Assembly: GCA_900544305.1 (NCBI GenBank)
Contig: UQUV01000077.1
Span: 1-5,512, forward strand
DNA: 5,512 bases
Reading direction: 5' to 3'
DNA from: an uncultured Porphyromonadaceae bacterium
GTDB lineage: Bacteria; Bacteroidota; Bacteroidia; Bacteroidales; Muribaculaceae
The translations under genes and the position numbers were made by a program. This document shows, piece by piece, positions 1 through 5,512 of this stretch (position 1 is its first letter; each line of letters opens with the position of its first letter). The notes beneath the pieces are model-generated. The model was not told the DNA's origin. It made no database searches and saw only the letters and a program-made list of their open reading frames with translations.

Positions 1-2
1 GG

Positions 3-107
3 ACTATTCTATTATTTTTGTACACAGAAACGAGTTACTTGAAAGCAATTCAAGGTAGAACGCAGCAGATTGTACCGTTGCCAAGTCATTACCTCAAAAA
101 CGGGTAA
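3..107 (+). CDS. 3' end of a rightward gene, product unknown (partial)
   Basis: The frame starting at base 3 stays open from the left edge to a TAA at 105-107, giving 34 codons with no start inside the window. The peptide begins with a hydrophobic stretch (ILLFLY), continues through SYLKAIQGRTQQIVPLP and ends in SHYLKNG. The composition looks like real protein, and the other two forward frames stop sooner (stops at 40-42 and 56-58). An open frame this short has a fair chance of being accidental, so the call rests on composition and context. A rightward gene ending here would be convergent with trkH, and the following 143 bp hold terminator-like hairpins, as expected between convergent genes. 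I do not recognise the family. Sequence to the left of the window would settle it. Confidence 0.45.
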   Translation, partial: TILLFLYTETSYLKAIQGRTQQIVPLPSHYLKNG

Positions 108-170
108 TTATCCCAAAGTCCTTTGTATAAGGTACTAACAGAAGTTTTCCAGAATTACATAAAAACTTTT

Positions 171-186
171 GATTTCAATTGAAATC
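171..186. terminator. 16-bp perfect palindrome between convergent genes, possible bidirectional terminator
   Basis: GATTTCAATTGAAATC is a perfect inverted repeat. As RNA it gives a 6-bp stem (171-176 with 181-186) closed by an AATT loop. On the + strand it is followed by TTTT (187-190). On the - strand it is followed by AAAAG and then TTTTT. It lies between the stop of the left partial gene (107) and the stop of trkH (251), so it could end transcription from both sides. The stem is short and AT-rich, which makes it a weak intrinsic terminator. A binding site for a dimeric protein is the alternative. Confidence 0.4.
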
Positions 187-214
187 TTTTGAAAGAATAT
201 TTTTGTATTTCCCT

Positions 215-234
215 ACGGTTAAAGCCGCTTTTTT
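215..234 (+). terminator. Small hairpin with T-run, possible rightward terminator
   Basis: CGG and CCG flank TTAAAG at 216-227, and a run of six T follows (229-234), in the layout of an intrinsic terminator reading rightward. The stem is only 3-4 bp counting a G-U pair. An alternative fold pairs AAAG (221-224) with CTTT (228-231). It would serve the gene ending at 107. Read leftward, the segment also lies just downstream of the trkH stop, but no T-run follows on that strand. Confidence 0.3.
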
Positions 235-250
235 CTTGCGTGTTCTTTTG

Positions 251-1729
251 TTATTCCTTGCTCCAGAAAGTTCGGGTGAATAGGATAATTACCGTAAACA
301 CTTCCAAACGTCCGACAAGCATGAGGAACGACAGAATCCATTTGCCTACAGCTGAAATTCCTGCGTAGGAACTGGCGGTGAATCCGTGTCCCAAACCATT
401 GTTGCAGAGACATGAAAGTACGGCAAAGAACGAGTCGAATAGCGACATTTGCGGGTCGGTTGCCAATAGGAGCATCGTTCCTATAAATATGAAGATGATG
501 AAGAAAAGCAGGAATGTGACAACTTTTGTGATAACGTCGTTCGATACTACTTTTTCATTGACCCGTATGGGAACAATCGTGTTCGGATGCAAGGTTTTGT
601 ACACTTCACTTTTAAGGTTCTTGAAAATAAGAACCACGCGGTCGACTTTCACACTACCTGTAGTTGAACCGGCGCAAGCTCCGGTAAAGATAACAAAACA
701 GATGGAAAGCAACGCTATGCCGTGCCATGCAGTCAGGTCGGAAACGGAAAATCCGGTCGAGGTGATGGCCGATACGGTCTGGAACAGGATAGTGGATACA
801 AGTTTTCCGATTTCCTGATTTGGTGACGCAAAATATAGCGTAGTTAGAATCAACACAAAAACGACCAAGGTGATGGTAAGATACCAGCGGAATGTGTCGT
901 TTTTATACAGTGCCTTGAAATTGCCGTGGGTAGCTTTGAAAATCAGTGCAAAGTTTACACCCGACAGGAACATGAAAAATGTGATGACTCCATTGACATA
1001 AATGGAATCATAGGCAGCTATGCTGGCATTTTTTGTGGAGAATCCGCCTGTAGAAATGGTGGCGAATGAATGGCACACGGCATCGAACAGGTTCATCGGA
1101 CCGGCCCACAGCAAAGCTATGAGGGCGGCGTTCAGCACCAGATAAATCATCCACAGACTTTTTGCCGTATGGCTGATGCGCGGACGTATTTTGTCGTGGG
1201 TGATACCGGTCACTTCTGCGTTGAACAGCTGGATGCCGCTCTGCTTGTTCAGCATTGGCAGTACGGCCAGGGTGAAAAGAATGATTCCCATACCGCCGAT
1301 AAAGTGGGTGATGGCACGCCACATCAGTATGCCGTGGGAGGCATCCTCAACGGAAGTGATGGCCGAAACACCTGTAGTGGTCAGTCCTGACATCGTTTCA
1401 AAAAAAGCGTCGGAAACCGACATGTGCGTATTCCCGAATACGAACGGGAGCATTCCGAACAGAGAAAACACAACCCAAGTCAACGACGTAATCAGGAAAC
1501 CTTCGCGTTTCCCCATGTCATTGTTTTGTGTACGGACAAAAAGAGTGATGGCCAATCCTGATGCGGCTGTAATGGCGATGGAGTAGATGAAGCTTTTGGC
1601 TTCCTCCAGCTCATCGTAGACATAGCAGACCGCGAGCGGGGCAAGCATGAACGCCGCTTCGATAAGCAGCAGCAGTCCCAACAGTCGGATGATTGTTCGG
1701 ATATTGATATGTTGTCTGTTTGAAAACAT
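251..1729 (-). CDS. trkH: TrkH/KtrB-type potassium uptake channel subunit
   Basis: This is the inner-membrane, K+-conducting subunit of a Trk system, 492 residues, close to the usual TrkH length of about 485. Two extra N-terminal helices (about 12-33 and 45-65) precede four M1-P-M2 repeats. The four pore-loop filters are visible: TTTGVSAI (117-124), TISTGGFS (224-231), TSTGFS (323-328) and NNGLGHGF (443-450). The glycine-rich intramembrane loop after the third pore, ACAGSTTGSVKVDR (351-364), is the gate region of the family. GRLEVF (473-478) in the last helix carries the conserved arginine (R474) thought to act as a barrier to K+. The ATG at 1727-1729 gives a full-length product. The gene starts 17 bp after the trkA stop and is last in the operon. 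TrkA should bind its cytoplasmic face. I see no truncation or frameshift. Ion specificity (K+ alone or also Na+) cannot be read from the sequence. Confidence 0.95.
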   Translation of the reverse strand: MFSNRQHINIRTIIRLLGLLLLIEAAFMLAPLAVCYVYDELEEAKSFIYSIAITAASGLAITLFVRTQNNDMGKREGFLITSLTWVVFSLFGMLPFVFGNTHMSVSDAFFETMSGLTTTGVSAITSVEDASHGILMWRAITHFIGGMGIILFTLAVLPMLNKQSGIQLFNAEVTGITHDKIRPRISHTAKSLWMIYLVLNAALIALLWAGPMNLFDAVCHSFATISTGGFSTKNASIAAYDSIYVNGVITFFMFLSGVNFALIFKATHGNFKALYKNDTFRWYLTITLVVFVLILTTLYFASPNQEIGKLVSTILFQTVSAITSTGFSVSDLTAWHGIALLSICFVIFTGACAGSTTGSVKVDRVVLIFKNLKSEVYKTLHPNTIVPIRVNEKVVSNDVITKVVTFLLFFIIFIFIGTMLLLATDPQMSLFDSFFAVLSCLCNNGLGHGFTASSYAGISAVGKWILSFLMLVGRLEVFTVIILFTRTFWSKE

Positions 1730-1746
1730 TTTTGCAAGTCTAAAAA

Positions 1747-3084
1747 TCAGTTGAATATCTTTTCGATTTTGTGTATTGCACCACCAAGGCAGAATACGAG
1801 CACATGATCGCCCGGCTGTATCAGTGTGTTACCGTTAACCAACATACCTTTGCCGTCGCGGATAAGTCCACCGATGGTCATGTCGTGCGAAAGTTTCAAG
1901 TCCTTTACCGGCGCTTTGGTGATTTTTGCCCCTTCTTTCACAACAAGCTCCGCAACTTCGGCATCGGTGAGAGCCAGACATTTTGCGTTGGATTCGTCGA
2001 AGTCCAGCAGTATTTGGAAAATCTTGCTGGAAGCCAACAGCTTTTTGTTGATGACTGTTCCGATGTTCAGGTTTTCGGCCTGTGCGATGAATTGGATATT
2101 TTCCACTTCGGCAATTGTTTTTTTAACACCGAATTCTTTGGCTGTCAAGCAGGCAAGAATGTTCGTTTCCGAGCTGTCGGTCAAGGCTATGAATGCATCG
2201 TAGTCACTGATGCCTTCGTCTTTCAGCAGGTCGATGTCGCGGGCATCGCCGTTGACAATCTGACAGTTGTCAGGCACCTGTTTGATGAGCTTCAGACACT
2301 TGTCGCGATCCATTTCGATAATTTTGATACGATAGGAATCGTCGAGCATGTTTGCCAGTTGGGTGCCGATACGACTGCCTCCCATAATGAGTATGCGGCG
2401 GATATGATGCTGCTTCTTTCCGCAGATGTTCATTACGTTCTCCACATTCTGGCGTTGGGTGGTGAAATAGGCAATGTCGCCCACTTCCAGATGGTCGTCA
2501 CCGCGAGGGATGATTGTTTCGTGCTTGCGGCGTATGGCCGATATGTGGAACGAGTGTCCGCTGGACGCCAGCTCTTTCAGTTGCATACCGATGAGCTGTG
2601 CATTTTCCCGTAGTTTCACACCGATCAGTGTCAGCTCACCGTTGTAAAGTTCAAACCAGTTACGCGCCCACGAATGGCGTAGGGCAGAAATGATTTCCAA
2701 TGATGCAAAGTTTTCCGGATAAATCAGTTCGTCAACTCCTATGCCTTTGAAAAAGGGCTTGTATTCCGGTTTAAGAAATTCGTAGTTGTCAATTCGAGCA
2801 ACGGTTTTCTTTGCTCCCAAATGTTTTGCCATACTGCATGACACGATATTGCGTGTTTCAAACGGAGTGACGGCAATATACAGGTCAGTATGGTTTACTC
2901 CCGCTTCCTTCAGTTTCTTGAATGCAGTGGGACTGCCGGTTTGAGTCATGAGGTTATAGTTGGAATCCACCACCTGCAGACGCAGTTCATCCGGGTCTAT
3001 GAGAATAATGTCAAGACCTTCGTTTGAAAGAAGTTTTGCCAAGTGTGTGCCAACTTCACCGGCTCCTGCAATAACAATTTTCAT
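1747..3084 (-). CDS. trkA: Trk potassium system regulatory protein TrkA, two RCK modules
   Basis: This is a cytoplasmic peripheral regulator that assembles on TrkH and gates it in response to bound nucleotides. At 445 residues it is close to the usual TrkA length of about 458. It has the tandem layout RCK_N (1 to about 125), RCK_C (about 140-220), RCK_N (about 228-345) and RCK_C (about 365-445). The first Rossmann fold shows the dinucleotide motif GAGEVG (7-12) and an acidic residue ending strand 2 (D30 in ILIDPD). The second begins at 229 with GGSRIG (235-240), where Ser replaces the middle glycine, and has an acidic strand 2 end (E257 in IIEMD). Each half carries a matching DLYIAVT or DAFIALT strand (67-73, 296-302) followed by an ETNI or ETRNI turn. 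The gene starts 6 bp after the dxs stop and is followed by trkH 17 bp on. AGGA lies about 13 nt before the ATG, which is far for a Shine-Dalgarno. Confidence 0.95.
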   Translation of the reverse strand: MKIVIAGAGEVGTHLAKLLSNEGLDIILIDPDELRLQVVDSNYNLMTQTGSPTAFKKLKEAGVNHTDLYIAVTPFETRNIVSCSMAKHLGAKKTVARIDNYEFLKPEYKPFFKGIGVDELIYPENFASLEIISALRHSWARNWFELYNGELTLIGVKLRENAQLIGMQLKELASSGHSFHISAIRRKHETIIPRGDDHLEVGDIAYFTTQRQNVENVMNICGKKQHHIRRILIMGGSRIGTQLANMLDDSYRIKIIEMDRDKCLKLIKQVPDNCQIVNGDARDIDLLKDEGISDYDAFIALTDSSETNILACLTAKEFGVKKTIAEVENIQFIAQAENLNIGTVINKKLLASSKIFQILLDFDESNAKCLALTDAEVAELVVKEGAKITKAPVKDLKLSHDMTIGGLIRDGKGMLVNGNTLIQPGDHVLVFCLGGAIHKIEKIFN

Positions 3085-3090
3085 AAATAC

Positions 3091-5004
3091 TTATTTTCCT
3101 AATTCTAAAATATGTTTTACGATGCTGTCTTTATCAATGCCGCATCGCTCATATAGCTGGCTGACTGTTCCTTGTTTGACGAACGCGTCGGGCAGACCCA
3201 GACGGAGAATTTCCACATTTTTGTGGTGGTCGTTCATCCATTCGGTTACGGCTGTACCCAATCCGCCGCAAATGGTACCGTCTTCCAGCGTTATAATTTT
3301 GTTGAAATGGTTAGCCACTTCTTCCAGCAGCTCATTGTCGAGCGGCTTCAGGAATATCATATCGTAGTGGGCTGCATCAACGCCTTTTTCTGCTGCTTCT
3401 GAAATGGCCTGGCTGGCAATGTTGCCTATCGGACCGATTGTCAGAACCGCAACTTTTGTACCGTCTTTCAGTTTGCGTCCTTTACCGACGGGTATTTCCT
3501 TCATTTCGTTTTTCCAGTCGGTCAGAAGACCTTTGCCTCGAGGATAGCGGATGGCAAATGGTCCGAAGTTGCGGACTTGCGATGTGTACATCAGGTTGCG
3601 CAGATAGTGTTCGTCATAAGGCGATGCCACAATCATGTTCGGAATACTCCGCAGATAGCTGAGGTCAAATGCTCCGTGGTGCGTCGCTCCGTCTTCTCCC
3701 ACCAGTCCGGCACGGTCGATGCAGAACGTGACTGGCAGCTTTTGCAGCGCTACGTCGTGGATGATGTGGTCGTAGCCGCGCTGCAGGAAAGTGGAATAGA
3801 TGCAGCAGAACGGTTTGATGCCGTCTTTGGCCAGTCCGCCGGAGAAGGTCACGGCATGGCCTTCGGCGATGCCGACGTCAAACGTACGTTCAGGGAATGC
3901 TTCCTGCATATAGGTCATGGAGCAGCCCGTTGTCATGGCTGCTGTGATGCCTACGATTTTCGGATTCTTTTCGGCCAGTTCAACCAGCGTTTTGCCGAAA
4001 ACGTCCTGGTATTTCATGCGGCCGTCGCTCTTTTCTCTGATAACCTCGCCCGTTTCCTTGTTGAATTTTCCGGGAGCATGCCAGAGTGTTGGATTTTTTT
4101 CGGCCGGTTCGTAGCCTTTACCTTTTGTCGTGCGGAGGTGAAGGATGCGCGGACCGTCCATGTCCTTGATGTCGTTGAACACGCGAACGAGGCGTTCGAT
4201 GTCGTGTCCGTCATAAGGTCCGAAATAACGGATGTTCAGCCCTTCAAATATGTTCTGTTGTCGTGAAATGAGCGACTTGAGGCTGTTGTTGAACCGCAGG
4301 ATAATGCCGCGGTGTTTGTCGTCAATAAGGTGCAGTTTCCGCAGTGCCTTGTAAACTTTGAAACGAATGCGGTTGTAGCTTTTTGACGTATTGATTTTGA
4401 CGAGCGACTGGTTGAGTGAACCGACGTTGTGGTCGATTGACATATCGTTGTCGTTCAATATTATCAGCAGATTGTTCTGGCTGGATGCCACATTGTTGAG
4501 GCCTTCAAAAGCAAGTCCGCCACCGATGGATGCGTCGCCGATTACGGCAATGACATTACGGCGTTGTTTGTCCTTGTTCAAGCTGGATGCTATGGCCATT
4601 CCGAGAGCCGCCGAAATGGAATTGGAGGCGTGGCCGGCAGCGAAAGTGTCGTATTCGCTTTCGTCGGGAAACGGAAAGCCGCTGAGGCCGTTCAACTTTC
4701 GGTTGGTTTTGAATCTGTCGCGGCGTCCAGTCAGCACTTTGTGTCCGTAAGCCTGGTGCCCGACGTCCCACACAATACGGTCGTAGGGTGTGTTGAACAC
4801 ATAATGAAGCGCCACTGTCAGCTCGACGCTTCCCATGTTCGACGCAAAGTGTCCCGGATTTTCCGACAGATGGTCAATCAAAAATTTCCGCAGTTCTGCG
4901 CAGACATCCGGAAGCTTTTCTTCCGGAACTTTTCGTAAGTCGGCAGGACTGTCAATTTTTGACAGCAGTGGATATTTGTTGTCTGTTATATTGTTGTGTT
5001 CCAC
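3091..5004 (-). CDS. dxs: 1-deoxy-D-xylulose-5-phosphate synthase (GTG start)
   Basis: This thiamine-diphosphate enzyme condenses pyruvate with glyceraldehyde 3-phosphate to give DXP, the first step of the MEP isoprenoid pathway and a precursor for thiamine and pyridoxal. It is 637 residues, against 620 in E. coli. Expected active-site residues are present: H52 in GHFASNMG (E. coli H49), H125 in AGHASNS (H121), the ThDP/Mg motif GD (156-157) through NDN (184-186), catalytic E381 in GIAEGHAVTF (E370), and R431, D438 and H442 in RAGLVGEDGATHHGAFD (R420, D427, H431). R489 in RYPRG corresponds to R478. Order is ThDP-binding domain, pyrimidine-binding domain (from about 330), then C-terminal transketolase domain (from about 510). 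The start is GTG at 5002-5004. An in-frame TAA lies 12 nt upstream and the next Met is residue 57, too late to keep the conserved N-terminus, so GTG is the only standard start that fits. It follows the small membrane gene by 24 bp and precedes trkA by 6 bp. Confidence 0.96.
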   Translation of the reverse strand: MEHNNITDNKYPLLSKIDSPADLRKVPEEKLPDVCAELRKFLIDHLSENPGHFASNMGSVELTVALHYVFNTPYDRIVWDVGHQAYGHKVLTGRRDRFKTNRKLNGLSGFPFPDESEYDTFAAGHASNSISAALGMAIASSLNKDKQRRNVIAVIGDASIGGGLAFEGLNNVASSQNNLLIILNDNDMSIDHNVGSLNQSLVKINTSKSYNRIRFKVYKALRKLHLIDDKHRGIILRFNNSLKSLISRQQNIFEGLNIRYFGPYDGHDIERLVRVFNDIKDMDGPRILHLRTTKGKGYEPAEKNPTLWHAPGKFNKETGEVIREKSDGRMKYQDVFGKTLVELAEKNPKIVGITAAMTTGCSMTYMQEAFPERTFDVGIAEGHAVTFSGGLAKDGIKPFCCIYSTFLQRGYDHIIHDVALQKLPVTFCIDRAGLVGEDGATHHGAFDLSYLRSIPNMIVASPYDEHYLRNLMYTSQVRNFGPFAIRYPRGKGLLTDWKNEMKEIPVGKGRKLKDGTKVAVLTIGPIGNIASQAISEAAEKGVDAAHYDMIFLKPLDNELLEEVANHFNKIITLEDGTICGGLGTAVTEWMNDHHKNVEILRLGLPDAFVKQGTVSQLYERCGIDKDSIVKHILELGK

Positions 5005-5028
5005 GTTAGCTATTTAATCGTTTAATTC

Positions 5029-5214
5029 TTAATCCTTGTTACTGTATTTGCCGCTCTTGTATTTTTTGTATACCGGAACAAAAATCACAATGCCGGAGGC
5101 TATGATGGAGAATATGACCATAAAGTCTATCTTTCTGCTTGTGAGCAGAATAACGCATAGAGCGACCCATAGCAATACCAAACAAACGAATCTAAAAATT
5201 AAATATTTGCTCAT
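5029..5214 (-). CDS. Small two-helix membrane protein, function unknown
   Basis: The gene encodes 61 residues: a short basic N-terminus (K3, R8), a hydrophobic helix at about 5-25, a turn SRKIDF (26-31), a second helix at about 31-49 and a basic tail with five lysines between 50 and 60. The positive-inside rule predicts a helical hairpin in the inner membrane with both ends in the cytoplasm. It is probably a real gene. It lies in the operon direction just downstream of a good promoter and ends 24 bp before dxs, and its charge layout makes sense. AAGGA (5217-5221) sits only 2 nt before the ATG, too close for a normal Shine-Dalgarno, although Bacteroidota rely on this signal little. I know no function and see no catalytic motif. 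A forward frame covering 5036-5275 overlaps it but has no such support. Position alone suggests co-expression with dxs and trkAH, not a shared task. Confidence 0.75.
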   Translation of the reverse strand: MSKYLIFRFVCLVLLWVALCVILLTSRKIDFMVIFSIIASGIVIFVPVYKKYKSGKYSNKD

Positions 5215-5238
5215 TGTCCTTATTCTGTATTTAGCTTA

Positions 5239-5270
5239 CAAATATACTAATGTTTTCTGGACTGACGAAA
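5239..5270 (-). promoter_or_regulatory. Bacteroidota-type promoter for the small ORF-dxs-trkA-trkH operon
   Basis: Read leftward, TATATTTG (5246-5239) is a perfect match to the Bacteroidota -7 box TAnnTTTG. TTTC (5270-5267) lies 20 bp upstream and matches 3 of 4 bases of the -33 box TTTG at the expected spacing of about 19-21 bp. Transcription should begin near 5232, leaving a leader of roughly 18-20 nt before the ATG at 5214. The leader is too short for a riboswitch or attenuator, so any control would act at initiation or inside the operon. Confidence 0.65.
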
Positions 5271-5386
5271 AATAAAATTCGGATATCTTAAATAAAAATG
5301 TGTTTCATATTCTGCTAATGTTGGCGGAGCGGTTGATAGATGTAAGTAAAATGGCTGTAAAGTTAACAAAATGTAATTTAATGACG

Positions 5387-5401
5387 TAATTCCGTGAATT
5401 A
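5387..5401. promoter_or_regulatory. Inverted repeat, possible operator upstream of a rightward -7 box
   Basis: TAATTCCGTGAATTA has 6-bp arms (TAATTC and GAATTA) around a CGT spacer. Its centre at 5394 is 22 bp before the -7 box at 5416, so it covers the place where a -33 box would sit. A transcription-factor site that replaces or blocks the -33 contact would look like this. AT-rich dyads of this size also arise by chance. Confidence 0.3.
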
Positions 5402-5415
5402 TGAAAAAGAGTCGC

Positions 5416-5423
5416 TATATTTG
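5416..5423 (+). promoter_or_regulatory. Rightward Bacteroidota-type -7 box
   Basis: TATATTTG matches TAnnTTTG exactly. No TTTG-like -33 box lies 19-21 bp upstream (bases there read about TCCG or CGTG). If used, transcription would start near 5430 and run off the right edge, giving a leader of at least 80 nt for a gene outside the window, divergent from the dxs operon. The missing -33 lowers confidence, unless an activator works from the dyad at 5387-5401. Confidence 0.4.
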
Positions 5424-5481
5424 TCAAGACAATTTTTATGGAAAGTTGTTTTCTATTATATCAATAGTTCGTTAAAAATTA

Positions 5482-5503
5482 GCCAAGCCTAAGCGGCTCT
5501 GGC
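5482..5503 (-). terminator. 8-bp hairpin near the right edge, possible leftward terminator
   Basis: GCCAAGCC (5482-5489) pairs with GGCT (5495-5498) and TGGC (5500-5503) around a 5-base loop TAAGC, with one bulged C at 5499. This is the most GC-rich hairpin I found in the non-coding parts. Read leftward it is followed by TAATTTTTAAC, a short T-run, which fits an intrinsic terminator for a leftward gene ending just outside the window. Read rightward no T-run follows, and it could instead be a structure in the leader of a rightward gene. Confidence 0.4.
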
Positions 5504-5512
5504 AGTAAATAA

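Noticed and set aside
82..95. IS1-end-like string GGTAATGACT on the - strand
   Set aside because: The match stops after about 10 bases, there is no partner inverted repeat, target duplication or transposase in the window.
34..135. Row of small hairpins (34-61, 62-81, 88-108, 118-135) and a TATTTTTG at 13-20, suggesting a structured RNA
   Set aside because: The first three lie in a frame that looks coding up to the stop at 107, stems are 4-8 bp with bulges, and I could not match the set to 6S, tmRNA or any riboswitch. Covariation would be needed to revive the idea.
1771..2613. 280-codon forward frame inside trkA
   Set aside because: It is a shadow of trkA, which has clear RCK motifs throughout. 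The forward product shows no recognisable domain.
3577..4266. 229-codon forward frame inside dxs
   Set aside because: It is antisense to conserved dxs sequence including active-site motifs, and its composition (rich in Cys, His, Val) is that of a mirrored frame.
5005..5028. Separate promoter or attenuator between the small gene and dxs
   Set aside because: The 24-bp gap contains no TAnnTTTG box in the leftward direction and no stem; it is too short for an independent control region.
5036..5275. 79-codon forward frame opposite the small membrane gene
   Set aside because: It is antisense to a better supported gene and runs through that gene's promoter. No promoter of its own was seen, and a hydrophobic product can be a by-product of reading a membrane gene backwards.
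5247..5322. Direct repeat CTAATGTT at 5247-5254 and 5315-5322
   Set aside because: Only 8 bp in AT-rich DNA, two copies, no regular spacing; chance is a sufficient explanation.
5321..5340. tRNA-like D-arm string (GGCGGAGCGGTTGA)
   Set aside because: It resembles the start of a serine-type tRNA, but no T-arm (GGTTCGA-like) and no acceptor pairing follow within tRNA length.

Overview
The window looks like ordinary chromosomal DNA from a member of the Bacteroidales (Bacteroides, Prevotella, Parabacteroides or a close relative). Three things point there. The protein sequences resemble what I recall of Bacteroidota families. The promoter-like boxes fit the Bacteroidota -7 consensus TAnnTTTG. The start codons lack good Shine-Dalgarno sequences. 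Species cannot be fixed from the sequence alone.

Layout, left to right. Positions 3-107 hold what is probably the last 34 codons of a rightward gene that begins outside the window. Positions 108-250 are an AT-rich convergent intergenic region with a perfect 16-bp palindrome and a small hairpin with a T-run, which are candidate terminators. From 251 to 5214 four leftward genes are packed together. In transcription order they are a 61-residue two-helix membrane protein (5214-5029), dxs (5004-3091), trkA (3084-1747) and trkH (1729-251). The gaps between them are 24, 6 and 17 bp, so they form one probable operon. A good Bacteroidota-type promoter sits directly upstream (5239-5270). Positions 5215-5512 contain no convincing gene. 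They hold that promoter, a rightward -7 box with an inverted repeat at the -33 position, and a hairpin near the right edge.

Function. Dxs makes 1-deoxy-D-xylulose 5-phosphate, the entry to the MEP isoprenoid pathway and a precursor for thiamine and pyridoxal phosphate. TrkH is the potassium-conducting membrane subunit and TrkA is its cytoplasmic nucleotide-binding regulator, so trkA and trkH together encode one K+ uptake system. The biochemical link between Dxs and K+ uptake is not obvious and may only be co-expression. The small membrane protein leading the operon has no function I can name.

I found no mobile element, CRISPR array, tRNA, rRNA or recognisable riboswitch. Nothing here makes a strong case for an undescribed system. 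The points most worth checking are the small membrane protein, the palindrome between the convergent genes, and the dyad plus -7 box at the right end.
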